Source: DATEHQ01 sp035279525 (GTDB lineage: Bacteria > Chloroflexota > Dormibacteria > Dormibacterales > Dormibacteraceae). Taken from it: a stretch of DNA of 43,874 nt. Position numbers and translations under genes: made by a program. The notes beneath the pieces were generated by a model. That model had not been told where the DNA came from. It made no database searches and saw nothing but the letters and a program-made list of their open reading frames with translations. This document shows, piece after piece, positions 16,744 to 25,722 of this stretch; the first letter of the stretch is position 1; every line of letters starts with the position of its first letter. The stretch is taken from assembly GCA_035279525.1 (NCBI GenBank), contig DATEHQ010000194.1, positions 1-43,874 of the forward strand, written 5' to 3'.

Positions 16744-17438
16744 AGCAGGAACTGCTGGGAACCCTGGCCGAGGGCCGTGCCAGGGAAGCAGAGCTCGAAG
16801 CGCTGTGCGTCGACGCACCGCCAGGCGCGGACGGCCGTTGGACGGCGAAAGACCACCTTGCGCACCTCGCGTGGTGGCGTGATCGGACCGCCCGGCTCCT
16901 GGACGGCGTATGTGGTGGAGGCGAGCTGCCCCCGCCCGTGGAGGACGACCGGCAGAACGCTCTCATCTATGAGGCCGGCCGTGACCGTTCGGTGGCGGAC
17001 ACGGTCGTGGCCGCGCGGTCGTCCTGGGATCGGCTCGTCGCCGCCGTCGACGCTTGCTCAGAGACCGACTTGCAGAAGCCACATCCGTACGCGACGGGAC
17101 GGATGCTTTGGGAGAGCGTGGCCGGAACCGGTCACGCTCACACCGGCGACCACCTGATGTTCTGGTACCTGGAGTCAGGTGACGAGGCTTCGGCCGAGGC
17201 TGCGCAAGTCTGGGTTCGCGACCTGCTCGTCTCGGTCGCGTCCGATCCCAAGCGGCGCTCCAATGCGTCCTACAACCTCGCCTGCTTCTACGGCCGGGTG
17301 GGAAGGGCTGATCGTGCTGTGCCCCTGTTGCGCGACAGCTTCATCTCGAACCCGGCCCTGGTGGCCGTCGCGCGGAACGATCGGGACCTGGACCCGATCC
17401 GCAACGACCGTCGGTTGGCGGAGCTGCTGGCCGGTTAG
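16740..17438 (+). CDS. DinB/ClbS-like four-helix protein with C-terminal TPR-like segment
   Basis: 232 residues if it starts at CTG 16740, which overlaps the mdh stop (CTGA) and has AAGGAG 11 bases upstream. No ATG, GTG or TTG occurs in frame near the start of the domain, so either CTG is used or the true start is far inside mdh. The N-terminal part resembles DinB/DUF1706-type proteins, with histidines spaced like the metal ligands (KDHLAHLAWW at 38-46; GHAHTGDH at 131-138). Residues about 174-232 look like a TPR pair (NLACFYGRVGRADRAVPLL) ending in the DRDLDPIRND phrase common in TPR-tail proteins. Function unknown; thiol- or xenobiotic-related transferases occur in the family. Confidence 0.7.
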   Translation: MKQELLGTLAEGRAREAELEALCVDAPPGADGRWTAKDHLAHLAWWRDRTARLLDGVCGGGELPPPVEDDRQNALIYEAGRDRSVADTVVAARSSWDRLVAAVDACSETDLQKPHPYATGRMLWESVAGTGHAHTGDHLMFWYLESGDEASAEAAQVWVRDLLVSVASDPKRRSNASYNLACFYGRVGRADRAVPLLRDSFISNPALVAVARNDRDLDPIRNDRRLAELLAG

Positions 17439-17527
17439 ACCCAGCGCCGCGAAGGGGATCCCGAGCGCGGCATGTCGATCGATCACCCCTTTCGGAACGA
17501 CCGGCGTCGATGCCGATCCGCGCCTCC

Positions 17528-17533
17528 TATCCT
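17528..17533 (+). promoter_or_regulatory. -10-like TATCCT before chelatase-like gene (leaderless candidate)
   Basis: TATCCT, 6 bases, then GTG 17540, with no ribosome-binding site between. The roughly 100 bases upstream back to 17438 hold only a weak 6-bp inverted repeat (17446-17451 with 17466-17471). Confidence 0.45.
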
Positions 17534-17539
17534 TCGAGT

Positions 17540-19633
17540 GTGAGCGTCGTCCTCGACCGGCACTCGTTCCCTTTCACGGCGATCGTCGGCCAGGAATCGA
17601 TGAAGCTGGCCCTGATCCTGAACGCGATAGTGCCCACCATCGGCGGCGTGCTGATCAGAGGGGAGAAGGGGACCGGCAAGTCGACCGCGGTGCGTGGGCT
17701 CGCCCGCTTGCTGCCAGAGCACGACGTCGTCGAGGGCTGCCATTTCGGGTGCAACCCCGCGGACGGCGACGCGCTGTGCGATGACTGCCGGCGCCGGCTC
17801 GCATCGGCCGGCACGCTGCCGCATCACAAGCGGAGGATGCGGGTCGTCGAGCTTCCGATCAACGCTTCGGAGGACCGCGTGGTGGGCACGATCGACATCG
17901 AGGCCGCCCTGCGCAGCGGGAGCAAGCGTTTCGAGCCGGGCGTGCTGGCGGAGGCGAACCGCAACATCCTCTACGTCGACGAGGTCAACCTGCTCGACGA
18001 CCACCTGGTCGACGTGCTCCTCGACGCAGCCGCGATGGGGGTCAACGTGATCGAACGCGAAGGCGTGTCGTTCGCGCACCCTTCTCGCTTCATCCTCGTC
18101 GGAACCATGAACCCTGAAGAGGGCGAGCTGCGGCCGCAGCTGCTCGATCGATTCGGCCTGTGCGTGGACGTGGAGGGCATCCGCGACCCGGACGAGCGAG
18201 TGCTCATCGCGGAGCGCGATGCAGCGTTCAAGCGCGGCGACCACGAGTTCATGAACGAGTTCGCCGCGGCGGACGCGAACCTGGCGCGGGCGCTGGGCGA
18301 GGCGATCGCAAGGGTGAGGGGCGTGCGGACGACAACGGGCCATACGCGACTCATCTCCTCGATCTGCGTCGAAGCCGAGGTCCTGGGTCACCGCGCCGAC
18401 GTGGTGATCGACCACGCGGCGCGCGCCCTGGCCGCCTATCGCCGTCACGGCTCGCCGTCGCGAGAGGACATCTACGACGCGGCTGCCCTGGCCCTGGCCC
18501 ACCGGGCCCGCCAGCCGCTGCGGCGCGACCAGGACGAATCGACCTCGCCCGAGCACGGCGAGGAGCAGGAGGGCACCAAGCCGGCCGAGTCGGAGCCGGG
18601 TGAACCGCAGGCTTCCGACAGCGAAGCCAACTCCGAAGCGTCGGCGGACCAGGCCGCCAGCTCGGCCGAGACGGGCGAGCAGACCGCCGGCAGCGACCAG
18701 GGGATGACCACCGGAGGGGCGAGCGGCCACGACTCTTCGGCGGACGCCCTGGAGACCTTCAACCTCCGCCGGATCGACCTGCCCCGGCAGCGCCGCGTGC
18801 GCAAGCAGGGGGGCAAGCGGGCGGCGAGCCAGACGCCGGATCGTCGCGGTCGCTACGTGAGGGCCGAGCCCAAAGAACGCGTCACGGACCTGGCGATCGA
18901 CGCCACCGTGCGGGCGGCGGCCCCGCTGCAGAGGGAGCGTGGCCGCGCGCATGGCGAGCGCCTTCGCCTCGAGCGCGAGGACCTGCGACAGAAGGTGCGA
19001 GAGCGCAAGGTCGGCAACCTGATCGTGTTCGTGGTCGATGCGTCGGCGTCGATGGACGCCGAACAGCGGATGGCCGCGACCAAGGGCGCGATCCTGTCGC
19101 TGCTGCAGGACGCGTACGTGAGGCGCGACCGCGTCGCGGTGGTGATCTTCAAGAACCGAACCGCGGAGGTGGTGCTGCGTCCGACGTCAAGCGTGTCGCT
19201 GGCGCGACGCCGTCTGGAGCGTTTGTCGGTCGGCGGCACCACGCCGCTGACCCACGGGCTGATGGCCGGTTACAAGGTCGTGAAGACGGAGCTGCTGAGG
19301 GACCCCACGATCCGGCCGCTTCTCGTCCTGATCAGCGACGGGCGCGGCAACATCTCGATGTTCAAGGAGGAGCCGCTGATCGAAGCCCAGAAGGTCGCGG
19401 CCCTGATCGACGCCGAGGACATCGATGCGCTCGTCATCGATTCCGCGCGCGACTACAGTCACCTGCCGTCGGTCCAGCATCTCGCGCGCGTCGCCCCGAT
19501 GTACCAGACGTACGCCATCAACGCGTGCGCCGACCTGGCCGAGCGCATGGGCGCGCGTTACTACGGGCTGTACGACCTCTCGAGGGATGAGATCGCGTCG
19601 GCCGTCGAGCGTGAGCTGGGCCGGGCGCGCTAG
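17540..19633 (+). CDS. Fused magnesium/cobalt chelatase I-D-like AAA+ / VWA protein
   Basis: 697 residues from GTG 17540. An AAA+ domain comes first (Walker A GEKGTGKS at 41-48, Walker B ILYVDEVNLLDD, sensor GTMNPEEG). An acidic Ser/Gly/Glu-rich linker at about 330-405 follows, then a VWA domain with a complete MIDAS: DASAS at 500-504, Thr567/568 in GGTTPLT, and Asp600 in ISDGRG. This is the BchD/ChlD or TIGR02442-type architecture. An insert after the first helix carries Cys67, Cys71, Cys80 and Cys83 (CX3CX8CX2C), a likely metal site. In pigment or B12 makers such proteins drive metal insertion with a large BchH/CobN subunit, but none is encoded here. Function therefore open. Confidence 0.85.
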   Translation: MSVVLDRHSFPFTAIVGQESMKLALILNAIVPTIGGVLIRGEKGTGKSTAVRGLARLLPEHDVVEGCHFGCNPADGDALCDDCRRRLASAGTLPHHKRRMRVVELPINASEDRVVGTIDIEAALRSGSKRFEPGVLAEANRNILYVDEVNLLDDHLVDVLLDAAAMGVNVIEREGVSFAHPSRFILVGTMNPEEGELRPQLLDRFGLCVDVEGIRDPDERVLIAERDAAFKRGDHEFMNEFAAADANLARALGEAIARVRGVRTTTGHTRLISSICVEAEVLGHRADVVIDHAARALAAYRRHGSPSREDIYDAAALALAHRARQPLRRDQDESTSPEHGEEQEGTKPAESEPGEPQASDSEANSEASADQAASSAETGEQTAGSDQGMTTGGASGHDSSADALETFNLRRIDLPRQRRVRKQGGKRAASQTPDRRGRYVRAEPKERVTDLAIDATVRAAAPLQRERGRAHGERLRLEREDLRQKVRERKVGNLIVFVVDASASMDAEQRMAATKGAILSLLQDAYVRRDRVAVVIFKNRTAEVVLRPTSSVSLARRRLERLSVGGTTPLTHGLMAGYKVVKTELLRDPTIRPLLVLISDGRGNISMFKEEPLIEAQKVAALIDAEDIDALVIDSARDYSHLPSVQHLARVAPMYQTYAINACADLAERMGARYYGLYDLSRDEIASAVERELGRAR

Positions 19634-20057
19634 CGCAGGTCTCCTCGCAGCCGTGTGGCTGCAGGCGACCGCCTGCTCCGCCGGCGGTTCGACCACCCCC
19701 ACGCCGGCGGCGGTGGAGCAGGCCGTGTCGAGGGAGATCCTGGCGCCGGCGCATGAGCTGCCGGTCGTGGACCTGTGCGTGGCGACTCTCCAGAACATCG
19801 CGGGCGACCGGGTGCGGCCGCTGCTGTGTCGCGACGGTGGCGTCAACGAGCTGGCGTGGCGGTTCTATGCGCCGAGCAGCGACAGCCTCTTCCGGCTGCC
19901 CGCCGACGCTGACCAGGTGCTCGAGGAAGGCGCCGTCTGCGACGACCTCGACCACAACCATGCGACGCGTCCGCAGGAGGCCGACGCGTTCGAGCTCGTG
20001 TCCGCGTATCACGGCTGGCATTTCCTGGTCGACACCGCGCACGATCCCTGCCTCTGA
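19611..20057 (+). CDS. Small putative lipoprotein between the two chelatase-like genes
   Basis: 148 residues from GTG 19611, overlapping the preceding gene by 23 bases. The first roughly 21 residues form a hydrophobic signal-like segment (GLLAAVWLQATAC) with Cys22 at a lipobox-like site, followed by a short Gly/Ser/Thr/Pro linker. The rest is a compact domain with several cysteines (DLCVATL, LLCRDGG, AVCDDL and C-terminal DPCL) that could form disulfides outside the membrane. I recognise no family. A longer frame to 19425 is a shadow. Its position suggests co-expression with the ATPases, but no interaction can be read from sequence. Confidence 0.65.
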   Translation: MSWAGRASAGLLAAVWLQATACSAGGSTTPTPAAVEQAVSREILAPAHELPVVDLCVATLQNIAGDRVRPLLCRDGGVNELAWRFYAPSSDSLFRLPADADQVLEEGAVCDDLDHNHATRPQEADAFELVSAYHGWHFLVDTAHDPCL

Positions 20058-20074
20058 CGCCGGTAGTCCGTCGG

Positions 20075-20083
20075 TAATATCGT
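20075..20083 (+). promoter_or_regulatory. -10-like TAATATCGT before second chelatase-like gene
   Basis: Two overlapping TANNNT hexamers: TAATAT (20075-20080, 9 bases before ATG 20090) and TATCGT (20078-20083, 6 bases before it). Suggests a start of transcription at the ATG. Confidence 0.4.
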
Positions 20084-20089
20084 TCCGGC

Positions 20090-21121
20090 ATGGCGCTCGA
20101 CCGCTACTCCTACCCCTTCACCGGGATCGTCGGCCAGGACGAGATGAAGCTGGCCCTGGTCCTCAACGCGATCAACCCGTCCATCGGGGGCGTGCTGATC
20201 CGCGGGGAGAAGGGGACGGGCAAGTCGACCGCGGTGCGGGCCCTGGCCAGGCTGCTGCCCGACCAGGAGGTGGTCGAGGGCTGCCACTTCGGCTGCCATC
20301 CCGACGACCCCGAAGACTGGTGCATGGATTGCCGCGAGCGGGCGAAGGCAGGCAAGCTGCCGGCCACGACGCGGCGGATGCGCGTGGTCGAATTGCCGAT
20401 CAACGCATCAGAGGACCGGGTGGTCGGGACGATCGACCTCGAGGCCGCGCTCAAGGAGGGCTCGCGCCGCTTCGAGCCAGGCGTGCTGGCCGAGGCGAAC
20501 CGCAACATCCTCTACGTCGACGAGGTGAACCTCCTCGACGACCACATCGTCGACGTGCTGCTGGACGCCGCCGCGATGGGCATCAACACGGTCGAGCGCG
20601 AGGGCGTGTCGGTCTCGCACCCCTCCCGCTTCATCCTCGTGGGCACCATGAACCCCGAGGAGGGCGAGCTCCGTCCGCAATTGCTCGACAGGTTCGGCCT
20701 CTGCGTCGACGTGGAAGGCATCCGCGACCTGGACCAGCGTGTTGCCATCGTGGAGAAGCGCGCCGTCTGGGAAGACGACCCCAACCTCTTCTACCAGCAG
20801 CACGCGGAGTCGGAGCAGGCGGTCCGCTCGCAGATCGCCGAGGCGATCGCGACCTTTCCCGAGGTGGACCTGCCGCGCCAGATACTCCGCCTCATCGCTC
20901 AGATCTCGATCGCGCTCGAGGTGGACGGCCACCGCTCGGACCTCGTTTGCGCGCGGGCCGCGCAGGCGAAGGCCGCGTACGACAGCAAGAGCGAGGTCGA
21001 CGTGACGCACGTCGGTGAGGTCGCCGAGATGGTCTTCGCGCACCGCGTGCACTCGGTCCCCTTCGGCAAGGGCGGCCCCAACCTGGGCGAGGTGATCGCC
21101 CGCATGGTCGGCAACCAGTGA
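20090..21121 (+). CDS. Magnesium chelatase subunit I-like AAA+ ATPase
   Basis: 343 residues, ATG at 20090. It is a paralogue of the AAA+ half of the protein encoded at 17540: long stretches are nearly identical, including Walker A GEKGTGKS (39-46), Walker B ILYVDEVNLLDD, NPEEGELRPQLLDRFGLC and the C-terminal lid. The cysteine insert keeps the same spacing (Cys65, Cys69, Cys78, Cys81). It lacks the VWA domain, so it looks like the I subunit that would form hexamers with the I-D protein. No chlorophyll or cobalamin genes lie in the window. Its stop overlaps the next start (GTGA). Confidence 0.88.
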   Translation: MALDRYSYPFTGIVGQDEMKLALVLNAINPSIGGVLIRGEKGTGKSTAVRALARLLPDQEVVEGCHFGCHPDDPEDWCMDCRERAKAGKLPATTRRMRVVELPINASEDRVVGTIDLEAALKEGSRRFEPGVLAEANRNILYVDEVNLLDDHIVDVLLDAAAMGINTVEREGVSVSHPSRFILVGTMNPEEGELRPQLLDRFGLCVDVEGIRDLDQRVAIVEKRAVWEDDPNLFYQQHAESEQAVRSQIAEAIATFPEVDLPRQILRLIAQISIALEVDGHRSDLVCARAAQAKAAYDSKSEVDVTHVGEVAEMVFAHRVHSVPFGKGGPNLGEVIARMVGNQ

Positions 21122-21483
21122 GCGAGGCGCGCGCCGGCCACACGTCGACCGAGGCCGCCGTCGCCGCCTTCAACGACGCGTTCGGGCGGCACGACGTCGA
21201 CGCGGTCATGGCCTTGATGACCGACGACTGCATCTTCGAGAACACCCTGCCGCCGCCGGACGGCGAGCGCTTCACCGGCCAGGCCCAGGTGCGGCAGTTC
21301 TGGGAAAGGTTCTTCGCGGACACGCCGCGCGCGGCGTTCGAAGCGGAGGAGATGTTCGTCTCCGGGGACCGCGCGGTGGTGCGCTGGCGGTTCGACTGGG
21401 GCGACGGCCACGTCAGGGGCGTCGACGTGATCAAGGTGCGCGACGGCAAGGTGGCGGAAAAGCTCTCGTACGTGAAGGGGTAG
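21118..21483 (+). CDS. SnoaL-like / NTF2-fold protein
   Basis: 121 residues, GTG 21118 overlapping the upstream stop, so translationally coupled to the chelatase-I-like gene. It has the SnoaL_2 pattern: an N-terminal helix (AAVAAFNDAFGRHDVDAVM), then ALMTDDCIFENT, a GQAQVRQFWERFF helix and a beta-sheet ending in GVDVIKVRDGKVAEKLSYVKG. Such cone-shaped domains act as isomerases, hydrolases or small-ligand binders; the substrate cannot be predicted. Confidence 0.82.
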   Translation: MSEARAGHTSTEAAVAAFNDAFGRHDVDAVMALMTDDCIFENTLPPPDGERFTGQAQVRQFWERFFADTPRAAFEAEEMFVSGDRAVVRWRFDWGDGHVRGVDVIKVRDGKVAEKLSYVKG

Positions 21484-21544
21484 GGCCCAGGCCCGCGTCG
21501 CCGTGGCGATGCTGGAACAGGGCTGGACCTGGCCGCCCCCGTTT

Positions 21545-21550
21545 TAGACT
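21545..21550 (+). promoter_or_regulatory. -10-like TAGACT upstream of moxR
   Basis: TTTTAGACT, with the hexamer 14 bases before ATG 21565. The same hexamer is used at 13964. Here transcription would start about 8 bases before the ATG, giving a very short leader with no clear ribosome-binding site. Confidence 0.35.
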
Positions 21551-21564
21551 GGCCCGCGAGACCG

Positions 21565-22527
<963 letters not shown>

Positions 22528-22559
22528 TCCCCCCAATCGGAGGCTGACGCCGTGATTTC

Positions 22560-23732
22560 GTGGAGACCCCTCGATCTCGGATTGGTGTCTTGAGACCGAC
22601 CTGGAGGGTGGCCGGCGCGGCCGGGCTCGGGTTGATCCTGGTCTGGTACACGGCGACGTCCGAGGTGCCGTGGCTCTACCTGCTCGCGACCTGGGTGTTC
22701 GCGTTCATCGCGGCCGCGTACGCCTATGCGGTGTGGAACAGGACGGGCCTGCGCCTCCATGTGGCGCTCAAGGCGTCGCGGCCCGCGGCCGGTTCACCCG
22801 CGGAGAGCCTGCCCGACAACCTGTTCCGGGGCGGCCCTCAGCCGGGCCCGATCTTCGAGGGCGATGGCGCGGAGGTCGAGGTCGGTCTGGACACCACAGG
22901 CAGTGCGCGCGGTCCAGCGTGGCTGCGTGGCGAGGTCGGCGGAAAGCCGGTCTCGTTTGGGACCGGCCTGGTGCCGCGGCAGGGTTGGCGGCGACTGAAG
23001 GTCCTGCGCGAGCTGCGACGCGGACCGCTCGGGTCAGTCGCGTGGCAGGTCCAGACCAGCGACGCGCTCGGGTTCTTCGTCAGCCGGCGAGCGGATCCCG
23101 ATCGCGAGGTGGCGCTGGTGCTGCCGCGCTTCGCCTCGCTGCGCGAAGGGCGGGAGGTGCGTGAGCTGGAGGCGAGCGCGCCGGCGACCCGAGCGGGCTC
23201 GGGCCAGGAGGTCTTCGGCGTCCGGGAGTTCCGGCCGGGCGATTCGCTGCGCCGGATCCACTGGCGCTCGACCGCGCGGCACGGAGAGCTGATCGTCACG
23301 GAGTTCGAGCCGCCCGGTGCGCGCACCCTGGCGATCTACCTCGACCCGCTACCCATGACAAGAGAAGTGGCGGATCAGATCGCTCGCATCGCCGCATCCG
23401 AGGCATGGGACTGCATCCGCGATGGCGGCCGCGTGAGCCTCTGGGCGCCGGGGCTCGAGCCGTCCGAGCCCAGGGCGGGTCGCGATCTCTGGGCTGTCCT
23501 GGAGTGGCTTGCACGCTACGAGCCGGCGTCGACACCACCCGGCAATGGATCCGGCGCCCCCGCGGCGCGCGGCGAAGTCGTCCTGGTCACCGCGACGGCC
23601 GACCCTGCGCTGGTCGAGGCGACGGAATTCGCGGCGGCTCGAGGTGGGCGCGTCAGGGCCTGGGTGGTGGGCGAGGCCGACATCGGTCTCGAGGTGCCGA
23701 CGACCCGCGTCGACACGACGTGGCCGCTGTGA
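22560..23732 (+). CDS. DUF58 domain protein (VWA-like), membrane-anchored
   Basis: 390 residues from GTG 22560. Two hydrophobic segments near residues 15-60 anchor it. The DUF58 hallmark follows: VREFRPGDSLRRIHWRSTAR (Asp228 within FRPGD) and LIVTEFEPPG, with a VWA-like fold to the end. A TTG at 22590 is an alternative start; the stop of a 13-codon frame from GTG 22552 (with GGAGG in front) overlaps it. Expected to pair with the upstream MoxR ATPase. Its stop overlaps the transglutaminase start (GTGA). Confidence 0.88.
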   Translation: METPRSRIGVLRPTWRVAGAAGLGLILVWYTATSEVPWLYLLATWVFAFIAAAYAYAVWNRTGLRLHVALKASRPAAGSPAESLPDNLFRGGPQPGPIFEGDGAEVEVGLDTTGSARGPAWLRGEVGGKPVSFGTGLVPRQGWRRLKVLRELRRGPLGSVAWQVQTSDALGFFVSRRADPDREVALVLPRFASLREGREVRELEASAPATRAGSGQEVFGVREFRPGDSLRRIHWRSTARHGELIVTEFEPPGARTLAIYLDPLPMTREVADQIARIAASEAWDCIRDGGRVSLWAPGLEPSEPRAGRDLWAVLEWLARYEPASTPPGNGSGAPAARGEVVLVTATADPALVEATEFAAARGGRVRAWVVGEADIGLEVPTTRVDTTWPL

Positions 23733-25717
23733 AGGCGGCCTTCCTGCCGTCCTCGCCGGTCGAGCAGTCCCTCGAGGCGCGTGCCTTCGTTTTCTCGGGC
23801 TTCGCCGTGGCGGTCCTCGGCGTCGTCCTCTACGGCCAGGACTACGTGGTGCCGGCGGCTGGAGTCGTCGTGGCCGCGATCGGCCACGCGGCCAGCTACA
23901 GGGAACGGCTGCGGCCGCGCGGTTACTGGCGCCAGGTGCTGCTCGCGGGCCTCATCTTCGCCGCCCTTTTCTACGTTCTTGCGGACTCGGTGCTCGCCCT
24001 TTTCGGCGGCATCCTGCCGCAGGCGAACTTCGCGATCCTGCTCGTGGCGATCACGAGCTTCGACCTGAAGACTCGGCGCAACTGCTACTCGAGCCTGTGG
24101 ATCAGCCTGGCGATCCTCTATCTCGCCGCGGTGTACGCCTGGGACTACCAGTTCGGCCTGGTCGTCGCGCTCTGGACCGTGTGTCTTGCGGGGTTCTGGA
24201 TGACGTCCCACCTGCGGCGGATCGACGCGGAGGTCGCCGGCCCGCCAGGCGCGATCGCCTTGATGGTGGCGGCCGCGCTGGTCACCGGCGCCGTTGCCTT
24301 CGTGCTGGTGCCCCAGCCTTCCGGCTCACCGACGACTCCAGTCGTCATCTCCCTGCCCAACCTGACTTCGTTTCGCGGCGACATGGAGAGCCCGGCCCTG
24401 CCGCTCGTTCAGCTGACCGGCGATTCGACCGGCGCCACCAACAGCGTCGACCTCCATTACCGCGGACGCCTGGGCGATGCCCCGGTGATGTACGTGCGCA
24501 CCGGAGCTCCTGGCTACTGGCGAGGGCTCGTGTTCGACACGTACGCCAACGGGGTCTGGGTCGCCGCCGATCGCGCCTATCGCGACACACCACCATTCAT
24601 ACCGCCGCGGCTGCTGCCACCCGAGCCACCGCACGACCTCGGCACATTCGTGCAGACCTTCCGCGTTCTGCGGCCGCTCCCAGGGGTCATCGACGCGGCG
24701 TATCCGATCGAGAGCCTTTACGTGCCGGTGTCGGCCCTGCGCGAGGACGCGTACGGAACCTTCCACACGCCGGACCAGCTGCGCCCCGGTCAGACCTATT
24801 CGGTCGTCTCGTACCTGCCGAACCTCTCACCCGACGAGCTGAGAAGCGACGAGCTCGACCGCGAAGGCGTCGGCGCCGCGTACCTTGACGCGAGCGCCCT
24901 GTCGCCCCAGGCGCGCAACCTGGCGTCGAGCATTGCCACCGGCAGCGGCAACGAGTTCGACACGGTCATGGCGGTGACGACCTATCTGCAGCGCAACTTC
25001 CGCTACACGCTGCAGCTGCCTCCCGTGCCGGCGGGCCGTGACCCGGTGGACTGGTTCCTCTTCGACGTGAAGACGGGGTACTGCGAGCAGTTCGCGACCG
25101 CCGAGACCCTGATGCTGCGCAGCCTTGGCATCCCCGCGCGCCTGGTCACGGGCTACTCGACCGGCGACTACGACCCGGTGCTGAACCAGGCGGTGGTGCG
25201 GGAGCGGGACGCGCACGCGTGGGTGGAGGTGTGGTTTGCCGGCCACGGCTGGGTGCCCGTCGATCCCACGCCAGGCGTGCCGCCGCTGGCGGCGACGCAG
25301 TTTCCGAACCACTGGGCCGCGGGCGGCATCGCGCGCCTGATCCCACATCTCCAGGTGTCGGGCATGCCGGCGGTGCTCGGCTCGCTCGGAGCGCTCGGCC
25401 TCGTCCCGGCCGTGCTCATGGCGGGAGTCGTGATCGTGCTGCTCCTCGTAGCCGCCTCGAGGCTCCGGCCGAGGCGGCGAAGTCGCCTTCCTTCACCGGG
25501 TGAGTCGGAGCTGCTCAGGCTTTACGAGCGCGCGCAGCGGCGGCTCGGTCATCGGCGCGCGCCGCCGCAGACCCCGCTCGAGTACCAGAGGGAGACCGAC
25601 GCGGGCCGCCTCGCCGGACTGCTCGAAGAGCTCACCGATGCCGTCAACGAGGGGGCTTACGCCGGCCGGTGGCCGCGGCCCGAGCAGGTGCGCGAGATGG
25701 CCAACCGCTTAAGCTGA
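23729..25717 (+). CDS. Membrane transglutaminase-like protease (DUF3488-TGase-DUF4129)
   Basis: 662 residues, GTG 23729 overlapping the DUF58 stop. About six N-terminal membrane helices (DUF3488 type) precede a large extracytoplasmic part containing a transglutaminase-like domain with a full triad: Cys452 (KTGYCEQFATA), His496 (RDAHAWVEVW) and Asp512 (PVDPTPG). One more helix (about 556-577) leads to a cytoplasmic DUF4129-like tail with ELLRLYERAQRRLG. This is the bacterial TgpA/YebA-like architecture, thought to cleave or cross-link envelope proteins. Longer frames upstream are shadows of DUF58. Confidence 0.92.
   Translation: MKAAFLPSSPVEQSLEARAFVFSGFAVAVLGVVLYGQDYVVPAAGVVVAAIGHAASYRERLRPRGYWRQVLLAGLIFAALFYVLADSVLALFGGILPQANFAILLVAITSFDLKTRRNCYSSLWISLAILYLAAVYAWDYQFGLVVALWTVCLAGFWMTSHLRRIDAEVAGPPGAIALMVAAALVTGAVAFVLVPQPSGSPTTPVVISLPNLTSFRGDMESPALPLVQLTGDSTGATNSVDLHYRGRLGDAPVMYVRTGAPGYWRGLVFDTYANGVWVAADRAYRDTPPFIPPRLLPPEPPHDLGTFVQTFRVLRPLPGVIDAAYPIESLYVPVSALREDAYGTFHTPDQLRPGQTYSVVSYLPNLSPDELRSDELDREGVGAAYLDASALSPQARNLASSIATGSGNEFDTVMAVTTYLQRNFRYTLQLPPVPAGRDPVDWFLFDVKTGYCEQFATAETLMLRSLGIPARLVTGYSTGDYDPVLNQAVVRERDAHAWVEVWFAGHGWVPVDPTPGVPPLAATQFPNHWAAGGIARLIPHLQVSGMPAVLGSLGALGLVPAVLMAGVVIVLLLVAASRLRPRRRSRLPSPGESELLRLYERAQRRLGHRRAPPQTPLEYQRETDAGRLAGLLEELTDAVNEGAYAGRWPRPEQVREMANRLS
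25710..25715 (+). promoter_or_regulatory. -10-like TAAGCT before the M3 peptidase gene
   Basis: TAAGCT, 7 bases, ATG 25723. It lies on the last codons and stop of the transglutaminase gene, and GAGG also falls in the gap, so ordinary operon read-through with a weak ribosome-binding site is an equal possibility. Confidence 0.3.
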
Positions 25718-25722
25718 GGCCG

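Noticed and set aside
15244..16818. 524-codon minus-strand frame across trmI and mdh
   Set aside because: It spans two real genes and their spacer, with no motif of its own.
17446..17471. GCCGCG/CGCGGC inverted repeat after the DinB-like gene
   Set aside because: Short stem with 14-base loop and no T-run; expected by chance in G+C-rich DNA.
17483..18952. 489-codon minus-strand frame opposite the chelatase-like gene
   Set aside because: Composition is that of a shadow; the plus strand carries complete Walker and MIDAS motifs.
17540..21121. A bacteriochlorophyll or cobalamin biosynthesis locus
   Set aside because: Only the ATPase parts are present; no BchH/CobN, methyltransferase or reductase of those pathways is in the window.
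22552..22593. 13-codon frame with a GGAGG site just before the DUF58 gene
   Set aside because: Could be a leader peptide ending on a TTG start, but it is too short to support and overlaps the more likely GTG start at 22560.
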